Under the pieces are notes generated by a model that saw nothing but the letters and a program-made list of their open reading frames with translations, was not told the DNA's origin and made no database searches. Shown piece by piece: positions 18,833-26,061 of a DNA stretch of 64,000 nt (position 1 is the first letter of the stretch; each line of letters opens with the position of its first letter). The DNA is from Elioraea tepida (GTDB lineage Bacteria; Pseudomonadota; Alphaproteobacteria; Acetobacterales; Acetobacteraceae): assembly GCF_019203965.1 (NCBI RefSeq), contig NZ_CP076448.1, positions 1,255,001 to 1,319,000 on the forward strand. The letters are read 5' to 3'. Position numbers and translations under genes: made by a program.

Positions 18833-19987
18833 ATGCCCGCCCCGACCTCGATCTCCCCGCGCTACCTCGATCCAAGATCCGGGCGGACCTGGCCGGTCGA
18901 CCCGCCGCGCTGGCGCGCCGATGACGGGGCGCCGCTGATGCTCACCCCGATGCCCGGGATCACGCGGCGCGAGATCGCAAGCGGCACGCGAAGCCTCTGG
19001 CGCTATCGCCGCGCCCTGCCGGTTGCGGACGATGTCGAACCGGTCAGCCTCGGCGAGGGCTGCACGCCGCTGATCGTGCGCGAGGTCGCCGGCGCGCGCG
19101 CGCATCTCAAGCTCGAGTGGTTCGCCCCCACCGGCAGCTTCAAGGACCGCGGCGCCTCGGTGATGCTCACGGCGCTGCGCGCGCAAGGGGTCACCGCCGT
19201 GCTCGAGGACAGCTCCGGCAATGGCGGTGCGGCGATCGCGGCGTACGCGGCGGCGGCTGGAATGGCGGCGACGATCCTCGTCCCCGCCTCGACGTCGCCC
19301 GCGAAGATCGTGCAGATGAAGGCCGCCGGCGCGACGATCGAGCTCGTCCCCGGCACGCGGCAGGACTGTGCCGAGGCCGCCCTCGCCCGCGCCGAAACGA
19401 TCTTCTACGCGAGCCACAACTGGCACCCGTTCTTCCTGCAGGGAACGAAGACGCTCGCCTACGAGCTGTGGGAAGACCTCGGCTTCCGCGCGCCCGACAA
19501 CGTGATCATCCCCTGCGGCGCAGGCTCGAACGTGCTCGGCTGCGACCTCGGCTTCGGCGAACTGCTGCGTGCAGGCGAGATCGACCGCCTGCCGCGCCTG
19601 TTCGCCGTGCAGCCGGCGAATGTCGCGCCGATCGCGGCCGCCTTCGCCGCCGGCTCGGATGCGCCGGTTCCCTGCACGATCGCATCCACCATCGCCGAGG
19701 GAACCGCGATCGCACATCCGATACGCCTCGCCGAGGTGCTCGGGGCGATCCGGCGCTCGGGCGGCGCGGCGGTCACGGTGACGGAAGCCGAGATCGAGGC
19801 CGCCCTGTTCGCTCTTGCCCGCAGCGGCCTCTATGTCGAGCCGACCTGCGCGACCACCGCCGCTGCCTTCGCCAACCTGCTCCTTGACGGAACGATCGGC
19901 CCTGAGGAGACCACGGTTCTCGTGCTCACCGGCACGGGGCTCAAGGCGACGCAGCGGATCGCGGCGCTGATGGGGATGGAGGTCTGA
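18833..19987 (+). CDS. Threonine-synthase-like PLP-dependent enzyme
   Basis: 384-residue fold-type II PLP enzyme. The lysine motif is FAPTGSFKDRGASVML near residue 98 and the phosphate-binding SSGNGGAAIAAYAAAAGMAA near 126. A serine or threonine near the C-terminus (VLVLTGTGLKAT) would bind the pyridine nitrogen. Overall order matches class II threonine synthase (phosphohomoserine to threonine). Genomic context with M20, M81 and a D-amino-acid-type enzyme suggests a paralogue used in catabolism rather than the housekeeping thrC. It is immediately followed, after four bases, by the MlrC gene. Confidence 0.8.
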   Translation: MPAPTSISPRYLDPRSGRTWPVDPPRWRADDGAPLMLTPMPGITRREIASGTRSLWRYRRALPVADDVEPVSLGEGCTPLIVREVAGARAHLKLEWFAPTGSFKDRGASVMLTALRAQGVTAVLEDSSGNGGAAIAAYAAAAGMAATILVPASTSPAKIVQMKAAGATIELVPGTRQDCAEAALARAETIFYASHNWHPFFLQGTKTLAYELWEDLGFRAPDNVIIPCGAGSNVLGCDLGFGELLRAGEIDRLPRLFAVQPANVAPIAAAFAAGSDAPVPCTIASTIAEGTAIAHPIRLAEVLGAIRRSGGAAVTVTEAEIEAALFALARSGLYVEPTCATTAAAFANLLLDGTIGPEETTVLVLTGTGLKATQRIAALMGMEV

Positions 19988-19991
19988 GAGC

Positions 19992-21560
19992 ATGGCCAAG
20001 GGGCCGCCGCCGCGCATCGCCGTGCTCGGCTTCTCGATCGAGTGCAACGCCTTCGCCCCGCCGGCCACACGGGCGGATTTCGAGGCCTCTGTGTGGCTCG
20101 AACGCGACGCGATCACGGCGGATGCGCGCTCCGCCACACCGGTGGCACTGCCCGAGACGGCGGGTTTCTACGCCGCGATGGACGCGACCGGCCCCTGGCA
20201 GCCTGTGCCGATCCTGCTTGCGATGGCCGAGCCGAACGGGCCGGTCGAGGAGCCGCTGTTCGCTGAAATGATGGCGATCTGGCGCAAGGGGCTCGAGGCG
20301 GCGAGGCCGCTCGACGGCGTCTACCTCTGCCTGCATGGAGCGGGGCTGACCACCGCCCGCGAGGACCCGGACGGGGATCTCTGCGCGATGGTGCGCTCGG
20401 TCGTCGGCCCGGACGTGCCGATCGTCGCGACCCTCGACCTGCACGCCAACGTCTCCGAGGCGATGGTCGCGAACCCCGATGTCTTGGTCGGCTACCGCAC
20501 CAATCCGCACATCGACATGCGCGAGCGCGGCGAGGAGGCAGCGGTTCACCTGCGCGCGCTCTTGCGCGGCACGCGCACCGTCCGGCGCTTCATCCGCCTG
20601 CCGATCGTTCCGCCGACGACGACGATGCTCACCGGCCCCGACGCGACCGACCGTCCTTTCGGCGAGATGATCGATCTCGGCCAGAGGCGTGCCGCCGAGA
20701 GCGATTGTGCCGGGCGGATCATGAACGTCTCTGTGATGGGCGGTTTCGCCTACTCCGACACGTCGAAGAACGGGCTTGCCGTCGTCGTCACCGCGCGCGA
20801 GGGAGACGCAGAGGAGGCAGAGGCGCTCGCCGTCGAGATCGCCGAGCTCGGCTGGACGAACCGCGAGCGCTTCCGCCCGCGGCTCACAAGCCTCGAGGAC
20901 GCAACCGCGCTCGCCCTTGCGACCGGCGCCGATCCGGGGAAGCCCGCCCAGTGCTTCGCCGATGTCGCCGACAATCCGGGCGGGGGCGGACGCGGCAACA
21001 CGATGTGGGTCATCGAGGCCTTCCTCAAGGCGGGCGTTCAGGACGCGCTCGTCGGCCTCATCAACGACGCCCCGCTCGCGGCCGAGGCGCACCGGCTCGG
21101 CCTCGGCGCGCGCTTCACCGCCCGGTTCAACACCGCGGAGACCAACACGTTCTCGAAGCCGCTCGAGGCGGAGGCCGAGGTGGTCGCGCTCGGAGACGGT
21201 CACGTGGTCGGACGGCGCGGCATCTTCGCCGGCCGCGAGATGCGGCTCGGGCCTTCGGCAGCGCTTCGTGTGGCGGGGCTCACCATCGTCGTCGTCTCCA
21301 ACCGCACGCAGTGCGCCGACCCTGCCTTCTTCGAGATGCTCGGCCTCGACATCCGCGCGGCGCGGTCGGTGGTGGTGAAGTCGCGCGGGCATTTCCGCGC
21401 CGGCTTCGACGAGTTCTTCGGCAATGACCGGATCACCGAGGTGGACGCGCCGGGCCTCACCTCGCCGATCCTCTCCCGCTTCACCTGGAAGCGCCTGCCG
21501 CGGCCGGTGATCCCGCTCGACGAGAACGTCACCTGGTCGCCGGCCGACCTGCGCCTCTGA
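19992..21560 (+). CDS. M81 family metallopeptidase (MlrC/microcystinase C type)
   Basis: 522-residue protein of the MlrC family, zinc-dependent peptidases named after the last step of microcystin linear peptide breakdown but far more widespread than that toxin. The N-terminal domain begins RIAVLGFSIECNAFAP. It includes YLCLHGAGLTTAREDPDGDL near residue 108, VATLDLHANVSEAMV near 140 and VGYRTNPHIDMRERGEEA near 163, which hold the metal-ligand His/Asp residues. The C-terminal domain (NPGGGGRGNTMWVIE near 330) is also typical. It sits in a run with the threonine-synthase-like and D-threonine-aldolase-like genes. The substrate is unknown, probably a small peptide or amide. Confidence 0.85.
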   Translation: MAKGPPPRIAVLGFSIECNAFAPPATRADFEASVWLERDAITADARSATPVALPETAGFYAAMDATGPWQPVPILLAMAEPNGPVEEPLFAEMMAIWRKGLEAARPLDGVYLCLHGAGLTTAREDPDGDLCAMVRSVVGPDVPIVATLDLHANVSEAMVANPDVLVGYRTNPHIDMRERGEEAAVHLRALLRGTRTVRRFIRLPIVPPTTTMLTGPDATDRPFGEMIDLGQRRAAESDCAGRIMNVSVMGGFAYSDTSKNGLAVVVTAREGDAEEAEALAVEIAELGWTNRERFRPRLTSLEDATALALATGADPGKPAQCFADVADNPGGGGRGNTMWVIEAFLKAGVQDALVGLINDAPLAAEAHRLGLGARFTARFNTAETNTFSKPLEAEAEVVALGDGHVVGRRGIFAGREMRLGPSAALRVAGLTIVVVSNRTQCADPAFFEMLGLDIRAARSVVVKSRGHFRAGFDEFFGNDRITEVDAPGLTSPILSRFTWKRLPRPVIPLDENVTWSPADLRL

Positions 21561-21663
21561 GCCGTGCCGCGCCACGCTCGAACGCGCCGGCAAACCAGAA
21601 CCGGAACGATCTGACGATGCCCCACCTCGCGCTCCCCCCCACCCGCGAGCTCTGCCGGCCCTG

Positions 21664-22770
21664 ATGCGGATCGCGGACCTCCCCACGCCGTCGCTTCTGC
21701 TCGATCTGCCGAAGCTCCGGCGCAACCTCGCGGCCATGGCCACGGCTGCGGCGCGGCACGGCGTGTCGCTCCGCCCCCATCTCAAGACGGCGAAGTCGGT
21801 CGAGGTCGCGCGCCTTGCGACCGAGGGCCAAGCGGGCGGCATCACCGTCAGCACGCTCGCCGAAGCCCGCGCCTTCGCCGAGGCCGGGTTCCGCGACCAG
21901 ATCTACGCCGTCGGCATCACGCCGCAGAAGCTCGACGCGGTCGCCTCACTGAACGCCCGCGGGGCCGACGTGAAGGTGATCACCGATGACCTCGACGTCG
22001 CCGAGGCGATCGCCGCGCACCCGGGCCGCCTGGGCGCGCTGATCGAGGTGGATGCCGGCGAGCACCGCGGCGGGATTGCGCCGGATGACGCGCGCCTTGT
22101 CGCCATCGCGCAACGGCTTGGGACGCGCTTCGCCGGGCTCCTCGCCCACGCTGGCCATTCCTGTGCGGGGCGGAGCGTGGCCGAGCTCGCGGCGATCGCG
22201 GAGGCCGAGCGCGCGGGGCTGGTCGCGGCGGCCGCGCGCGTGCGCGCCGCGGGGCTTGAGGTGCCGATCGTCTCGATGGGCTCCTCGCCCACAGCGCTGC
22301 ATGCGGAACGACTTGAGGGCATCACCGAGCTCCGCGCCGGCGTCTACATGTTCGGCGATCTGCTGCAGTGCCAGATCCACACCAGCGCGCTCGAGCACAT
22401 CGCCGTCTCGGTACTCGCCTCGGTGATCGGGCGTCGCCCGGAACAGAACCGCCTCCTTCTCGATGCCGGCGCGCTCGCCCTCTCGAAGGACCGCAGCACC
22501 GAAGCCGCACCGGAAGACTACGGCTTCGGCCTCGTGGTCGATCTCGAGGGCCGGCCGAGCCTCGGCAGGGCGATCATCCGCCGCACCTGGCAGGAGCATG
22601 CCGTGGTCGAAAGCGACCGGCCGCTGCCCTTCGAGCGCCTGCCCGTCGGGGCGAAGCTGCGCGTCCTGCCGAACCATGCCTGCCTGACCGCTGCTGCCTA
22701 TCCGGCCTATCATGTGCTCGATGGTGGCGACGAGGTGGTCGCCGTCTGGCAGCGGGTGAACTACTGGTAG
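21664..22770 (+). CDS. D-threonine aldolase / D-serine dehydratase-like PLP enzyme
   Basis: 368-residue alanine-racemase-fold (type III) enzyme of the DSD1/D-threonine aldolase group. It opens DLPTPSLLLDLPKLRRNLAA. The PLP lysine lies in LRPHLKTAKSVEVARLA near residue 40, and VSMGSSPTA is a phosphate-binding loop. The C-terminal metal site PNHACLTAAAYP provides the conserved His and Cys. Reaction: aldol cleavage of D-beta-hydroxy amino acids or dehydration of D-serine. The start ATG 21664 lacks a strong ribosome site. Its stop codon abuts the stop codon of the converging MFS gene. Confidence 0.85.
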   Translation: MRIADLPTPSLLLDLPKLRRNLAAMATAAARHGVSLRPHLKTAKSVEVARLATEGQAGGITVSTLAEARAFAEAGFRDQIYAVGITPQKLDAVASLNARGADVKVITDDLDVAEAIAAHPGRLGALIEVDAGEHRGGIAPDDARLVAIAQRLGTRFAGLLAHAGHSCAGRSVAELAAIAEAERAGLVAAAARVRAAGLEVPIVSMGSSPTALHAERLEGITELRAGVYMFGDLLQCQIHTSALEHIAVSVLASVIGRRPEQNRLLLDAGALALSKDRSTEAAPEDYGFGLVVDLEGRPSLGRAIIRRTWQEHAVVESDRPLPFERLPVGAKLRVLPNHACLTAAAYPAYHVLDGGDEVVAVWQRVNYW

Positions 22771-23985
22771 TCAGCGTGCTGGTGCGGCGGCGTCGCGCGC
22801 GGCCTGCGCCGTTCCGGCCGCGAGCACGGCCCCGGCAAGGCAGAGGGCGGAGGCGACGAGGCTCAGCCCGGGCAGGCCGAGATCGATGAGCGCGCCGAGC
22901 GGGGCGGGGACGATCGCCTGGCCGAGCGGCAGCCCGGCCGAGACGAAGCCGAACACCTGGCCCGCAGTTCCCGGGGGGGCGGCCTTGCGCACCAGCATGT
23001 CGCGCGCGGGCATCAGCACGCCGAGCATCACGCCGGCGATCGCCGCAGTGGCAACCAGCCCGAGCGCCCCCATCGGCAGGAGGCCGAGCGAGGCGACGAG
23101 CGCCGCACAGCCGACGAGCATCACCCCGACCGTCGCGGCGTGGCGGCTCGTGCGGTCGGCGAGCCAGCCGCCCGCGAGCGTTCCTGCGGTGCTGCCCAGA
23201 AGCCAGGCGGTCAGCGCCGTCGCAGCGGCCGGCACGCTCACCCCGTGCACGAGCGGCAGGACCGTGACGAGGAAGGTCTGCACGCCGGAGCCGCCCATGG
23301 CGAGAAGCGTCATGAAGGCGAACAGGAGCAGGATCGGCCGTGCCGTGAGCACGGTGACGGGGCTGCTTGCCGCGCCCTCCCGGCGCGCCCTCTCGCTCCT
23401 GAGGGCCGGCGCGAACCATAGAAGCGCCGCCGCCACGGGCAGGCAAAGCAGCCCGACCACGATCAGCGCCCCACGCCAGCCGACCAGCGCCTCGAGGCCG
23501 ATCGCAACCGCAGGCGCTGCCGCGAACCCGGCATAGCCCGAAGCCGTGTGCAGCGAGAAGGCCCGCCCCATGCGGTTCTGGCTCACGGAGCCCGAGAGGA
23601 TCGCGTAGTCGGCCGGGTGGATGGTCGCATTGCCGAGCCCGGAGACGAGGGCGGCGGCGATGAAGATCCACCAGCCCGGCGCCAGGCCCATGGCGATGCT
23701 CGCAAGCCCCATCAGCGCGGTGCCGCCGGCGAGCCACGGCGCCGCGCCGGTTCGGTCGATCCAGACGCCGATCGGCGTCTGCCCGAGAGCGGTGACGGCG
23801 GAGAGCAGCGCGACCGCGCCGCCAAGCGTCGCATAGGAGACGCCGAGGTCCTCCCGGATCATCGGGAAGAGCGGCGGGATCGCGAGAATGGTGAAGTGGC
23901 TGATGAAGTGCGCCGCGCCGATCAGCGCGATCACCACGGCATCGGCCGAGGCTGGCTTCGGCGGCTCGTCGGTCGCGGCGCGCAT
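22771..23985 (-). CDS. Major facilitator superfamily transporter
   Basis: 404-residue carrier with twelve predicted membrane helices in two six-helix halves. Loop 2-3 carries GQTPIGVWIDRTGAAPW (a variant of the G-x-x-x-D-R-x-G motif), and the matching loop in the second half is LAGGWLADRTSRHAAT. HISHF-type residues in helix 1 and NRMGRAFSLHTASGYAGFA in helices 4-5 resemble fosmidomycin-resistance/cyanate-type porters. Substrate is not predictable. Context suggests transport of an amino-acid or peptide related compound. It ends exactly one base after the converging neighbour ends. Confidence 0.83.
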   Translation of the reverse strand: MRAATDEPPKPASADAVVIALIGAAHFISHFTILAIPPLFPMIREDLGVSYATLGGAVALLSAVTALGQTPIGVWIDRTGAAPWLAGGTALMGLASIAMGLAPGWWIFIAAALVSGLGNATIHPADYAILSGSVSQNRMGRAFSLHTASGYAGFAAAPAVAIGLEALVGWRGALIVVGLLCLPVAAALLWFAPALRSERARREGAASSPVTVLTARPILLLFAFMTLLAMGGSGVQTFLVTVLPLVHGVSVPAAATALTAWLLGSTAGTLAGGWLADRTSRHAATVGVMLVGCAALVASLGLLPMGALGLVATAAIAGVMLGVLMPARDMLVRKAAPPGTAGQVFGFVSAGLPLGQAIVPAPLGALIDLGLPGLSLVASALCLAGAVLAAGTAQAARDAAAPAR

Positions 23986-24081
23986 CCCCCGAGCCTAAGG
24001 CAGATCGCCGCGGCCGGAAATCAGCCGACGGCGTGAGAACGATCACGCAGACCGGCCGGAGCAGGACCGAGGCGTGGAGCC

Positions 24082-24099
24082 CACCCCCCGGCCGGGGTG
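24082..24099 (-). terminator. Hairpin downstream of the DUF2076 gene
   Basis: CACCCC and GGGGTG flank a six-base CCGGCC core that is itself self-complementary, giving a very stable stem about 40 bases after the DUF2076 stop. No U-tract is visible. Confidence 0.4.
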
Positions 24100-24136
24100 C
24101 GCGCGGAGGAAGCTTTCCCCCGCCGCCGCCCTCCCG

Positions 24137-24640
24137 TCAGAGAAGCTCGTCCTCGTCGAACACGGCACTGTCGAAGCCCGAGGGCTCCGGCAGTTCGGTG
24201 GGCGGCTCCGCCGCCTGGGCGGCCCCGCCGAGCCCGAGCATCGAGGCAAGAGCGCTGCCGAGCAGGATTCCACCCATCACGCCTATGGCGGTGCTCGCGG
24301 CCGTGCCGAGGAAGCCGGGGCGGCCCTGGTCGAACAGCCCAGGCCGGTAGCCCGGAGCATGCACAGGCGCCGGCGGCACGCTCTGGCCGGCGCCGAACAG
24401 GCCGCCGAACAGCCCCTTCGGCTGGTTCGCCTGGTGCTCGAGCTCGGCGATCCGGTTCCGCGCCTCGGCAAGCGCGTGCTCCTGGAAGAAGGCAAGCTGC
24501 GTGATCCGGTAACGCGCCTCCGGGTGCTTCTCGAACAGCTCCTTGAGCAGCGCATCGGCTTCGGGGTCGATGGTCTCGCCGCCGGCCTGCACCGTGCGGG
24601 TGACGAAGTTCGTGATCAGATCGCGTTCCTCGTTCGTCAT
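24137..24640 (-). CDS. DUF2076 domain protein
   Basis: 167-residue DUF2076 protein. ATG 24640 with GGAGAG upstream gives the family start MTNEERDLITNFVTR. The N-terminal helical part (to about residue 70, with YRITQLAFFQEHALAEARNR) is followed by a Gly/Pro-rich linker, a glycine-zipper-like hydrophobic stretch (FLGTAASTAIGVMGGILLGS), and an acidic C-terminus ending FDSAVFDEDELL. Related proteins are described as periplasmic ligand-binding sensor-like or membrane-associated stress proteins, with no defined biochemical role that I know of. The glycine-rich stretch suggests membrane association. Confidence 0.85.
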   Translation of the reverse strand: MTNEERDLITNFVTRTVQAGGETIDPEADALLKELFEKHPEARYRITQLAFFQEHALAEARNRIAELEHQANQPKGLFGGLFGAGQSVPPAPVHAPGYRPGLFDQGRPGFLGTAASTAIGVMGGILLGSALASMLGLGGAAQAAEPPTELPEPSGFDSAVFDEDELL

Positions 24641-24722
24641 GCCTGCTCTCCCTGCATGTGCGCCCGAGGTGGCCCGTGCCGTGGCACCGTTCAAGCGGCC
24701 TTGGGCGTTCGTCACACACGCG

Positions 24723-25157
24723 TCATCGGAGCGGGCCGAGGACGCCGAGGCGTGGCCCTTCGATCGCTGGGCAGCGGTCCATCACCACGTCGAGGCCGGC
24801 TGAGCGGGCGCGGGCGGCGGCGGCAGGATCGACCACGCCGAGCTGCATCCACACCGCGCGTGCGCCGCGCGCGATCGCCTCGTCCACAACCGCCCCTGCC
24901 TCCTCGCTGCGTCGGAAGATGTCGACGAGGTCGATCCGCCCCAGCACGTCGGCGAGCGAGGGGAAGACGGTGTGGCCTGCGATCGCCTCGCCCGCGAGAA
25001 GGGGATTGACGGGAACGACCTCCCAGCCGCGGGCAAGCAGCCAGAGCATGACCCGGTGCGAGGGGCGGTCGGGCTTCGCCGAGGCGCCGACGAGCGCGAT
25101 CCGCCGCGCGGTCGAGAGGATGCGGCGGATGGTGGCGTCGTCGTTGCCGTCGTGCAT
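24723..25157 (-). CDS. CoA-binding domain protein (YccU family)
   Basis: 144-residue Rossmann-fold protein of the CoA_binding_2 family. Recognisable elements are RRIALVGASAKPDRPSHRV near residue 18, the GWEVVPVNPLLAGEAIAGH strand-loop near 45, and ARGARAVWMQLGVVD near 97, followed by VVMDRCPAIEGPRLG. Members bind CoA in vitro, and the physiological role is unknown. ATG 25157 (MHDGNDDATIRR) is preferred over an upstream frame extension that has a basic, unconserved N-terminus. Divergent from the S49 protease gene. Confidence 0.87.
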   Translation of the reverse strand: MHDGNDDATIRRILSTARRIALVGASAKPDRPSHRVMLWLLARGWEVVPVNPLLAGEAIAGHTVFPSLADVLGRIDLVDIFRRSEEAGAVVDEAIARGARAVWMQLGVVDPAAAARARSAGLDVVMDRCPAIEGPRLGVLGPLR

Positions 25158-25233
25158 GGTCGGCCTGTAGCCGATCGCGCCCTGGAGCGGAACTCGCCTT
25201 GTCGTCCGGCGCCGCGTCGGCATCTATGCCGCC

Positions 25234-26061
25234 ATGGCAGGGCTCTCTCTTCCCGGGCTTCTCACCCGCTCGCCCGTCGTCGGCGTGATCCGGCTTGCCG
25301 GGCTGATCTCCCCGCCGGGGGGCTTACGCACCGGCGCGCTCTCGCTCGAAACCATGGCCGAGCCGATCGCGCGCGCCTTCGAGGTGCGGCGGCTCGCCGA
25401 GGTGGCGCTTGCGATCAACAGCCCTGGCGGCTCGCCCGTGCAGTCGAGCCTGATCGCCCAGCGGATCCGCGCGCTCGCCGAAGAGAAGAAGGTGCGTGTG
25501 ACAAGCTTCGTGCAGGACGTCGGCGCCTCGGGGGGCTATTGGCTCGCCTGCGCGGGCGACGAGATCCTCTGCGACGAGAGCTCGATCCTCGGCTCGATCG
25601 GCGTCGTCTCGGCCGGGTTCGGCTTCGCCCGCGCGCTTGCCCGGATCGGCGTCGAGCGGCGCGTCTACACGGCCGGGGCGCGCAAGATGCTGCTCGACCC
25701 CTTCGGCCCGGAGCGGGAGGAGGAGGTCGCACGGCTGCGCGCGGTCCAGGCCGACATCCACGAGAGCTTCAAGGCCTGGGTGCGCTCCCGCCGGGGCGAC
25801 CGTCTCAGGGCATCGGAGGAGGAGCTGTTCTCGGGCGAGTTCTGGACCGGCCGTCGCGCCGTCGCCCTCGGGCTTGCCGACGGCATCGGCGAGCTGCGGG
25901 CGACGATGCGGGAGCGTCACGGGGAGAAGGTGCGGTTCGCGGTGTTCGGCGCGCCGCGCCGTCCGTTCTGGACACGTTTGTTTCCAGGGTCGGACAGTCT
26001 TGCCCAGGCCGCCGCCGACATCATCGCCGAGCGCGCCGCCTTCGCCCGCTACGGGCTCTGA
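25234..26061 (+). CDS. S49 family serine peptidase (SppA/SohB-like)
   Basis: 275-residue ClpP-fold peptidase that would cleave signal-peptide remnants or membrane proteins. The oxyanion region is ALAINSPGGSPVQSSLIAQR near residue 65, the catalytic serine lies in VGASGGYWLACAGDEI near 105, and the catalytic lysine is most likely the one in AGARKMLLDPFGP near 155, the usual order for this family. A moderately hydrophobic N-terminus (VVGVIRLAGLI) is present but no clear anchor. Its last 13 bases overlap the 3' end of the converging ppsA gene. Confidence 0.9.
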   Translation: MAGLSLPGLLTRSPVVGVIRLAGLISPPGGLRTGALSLETMAEPIARAFEVRRLAEVALAINSPGGSPVQSSLIAQRIRALAEEKKVRVTSFVQDVGASGGYWLACAGDEILCDESSILGSIGVVSAGFGFARALARIGVERRVYTAGARKMLLDPFGPEREEEVARLRAVQADIHESFKAWVRSRRGDRLRASEEELFSGEFWTGRRAVALGLADGIGELRATMRERHGEKVRFAVFGAPRRPFWTRLFPGSDSLAQAAADIIAERAAFARYGL

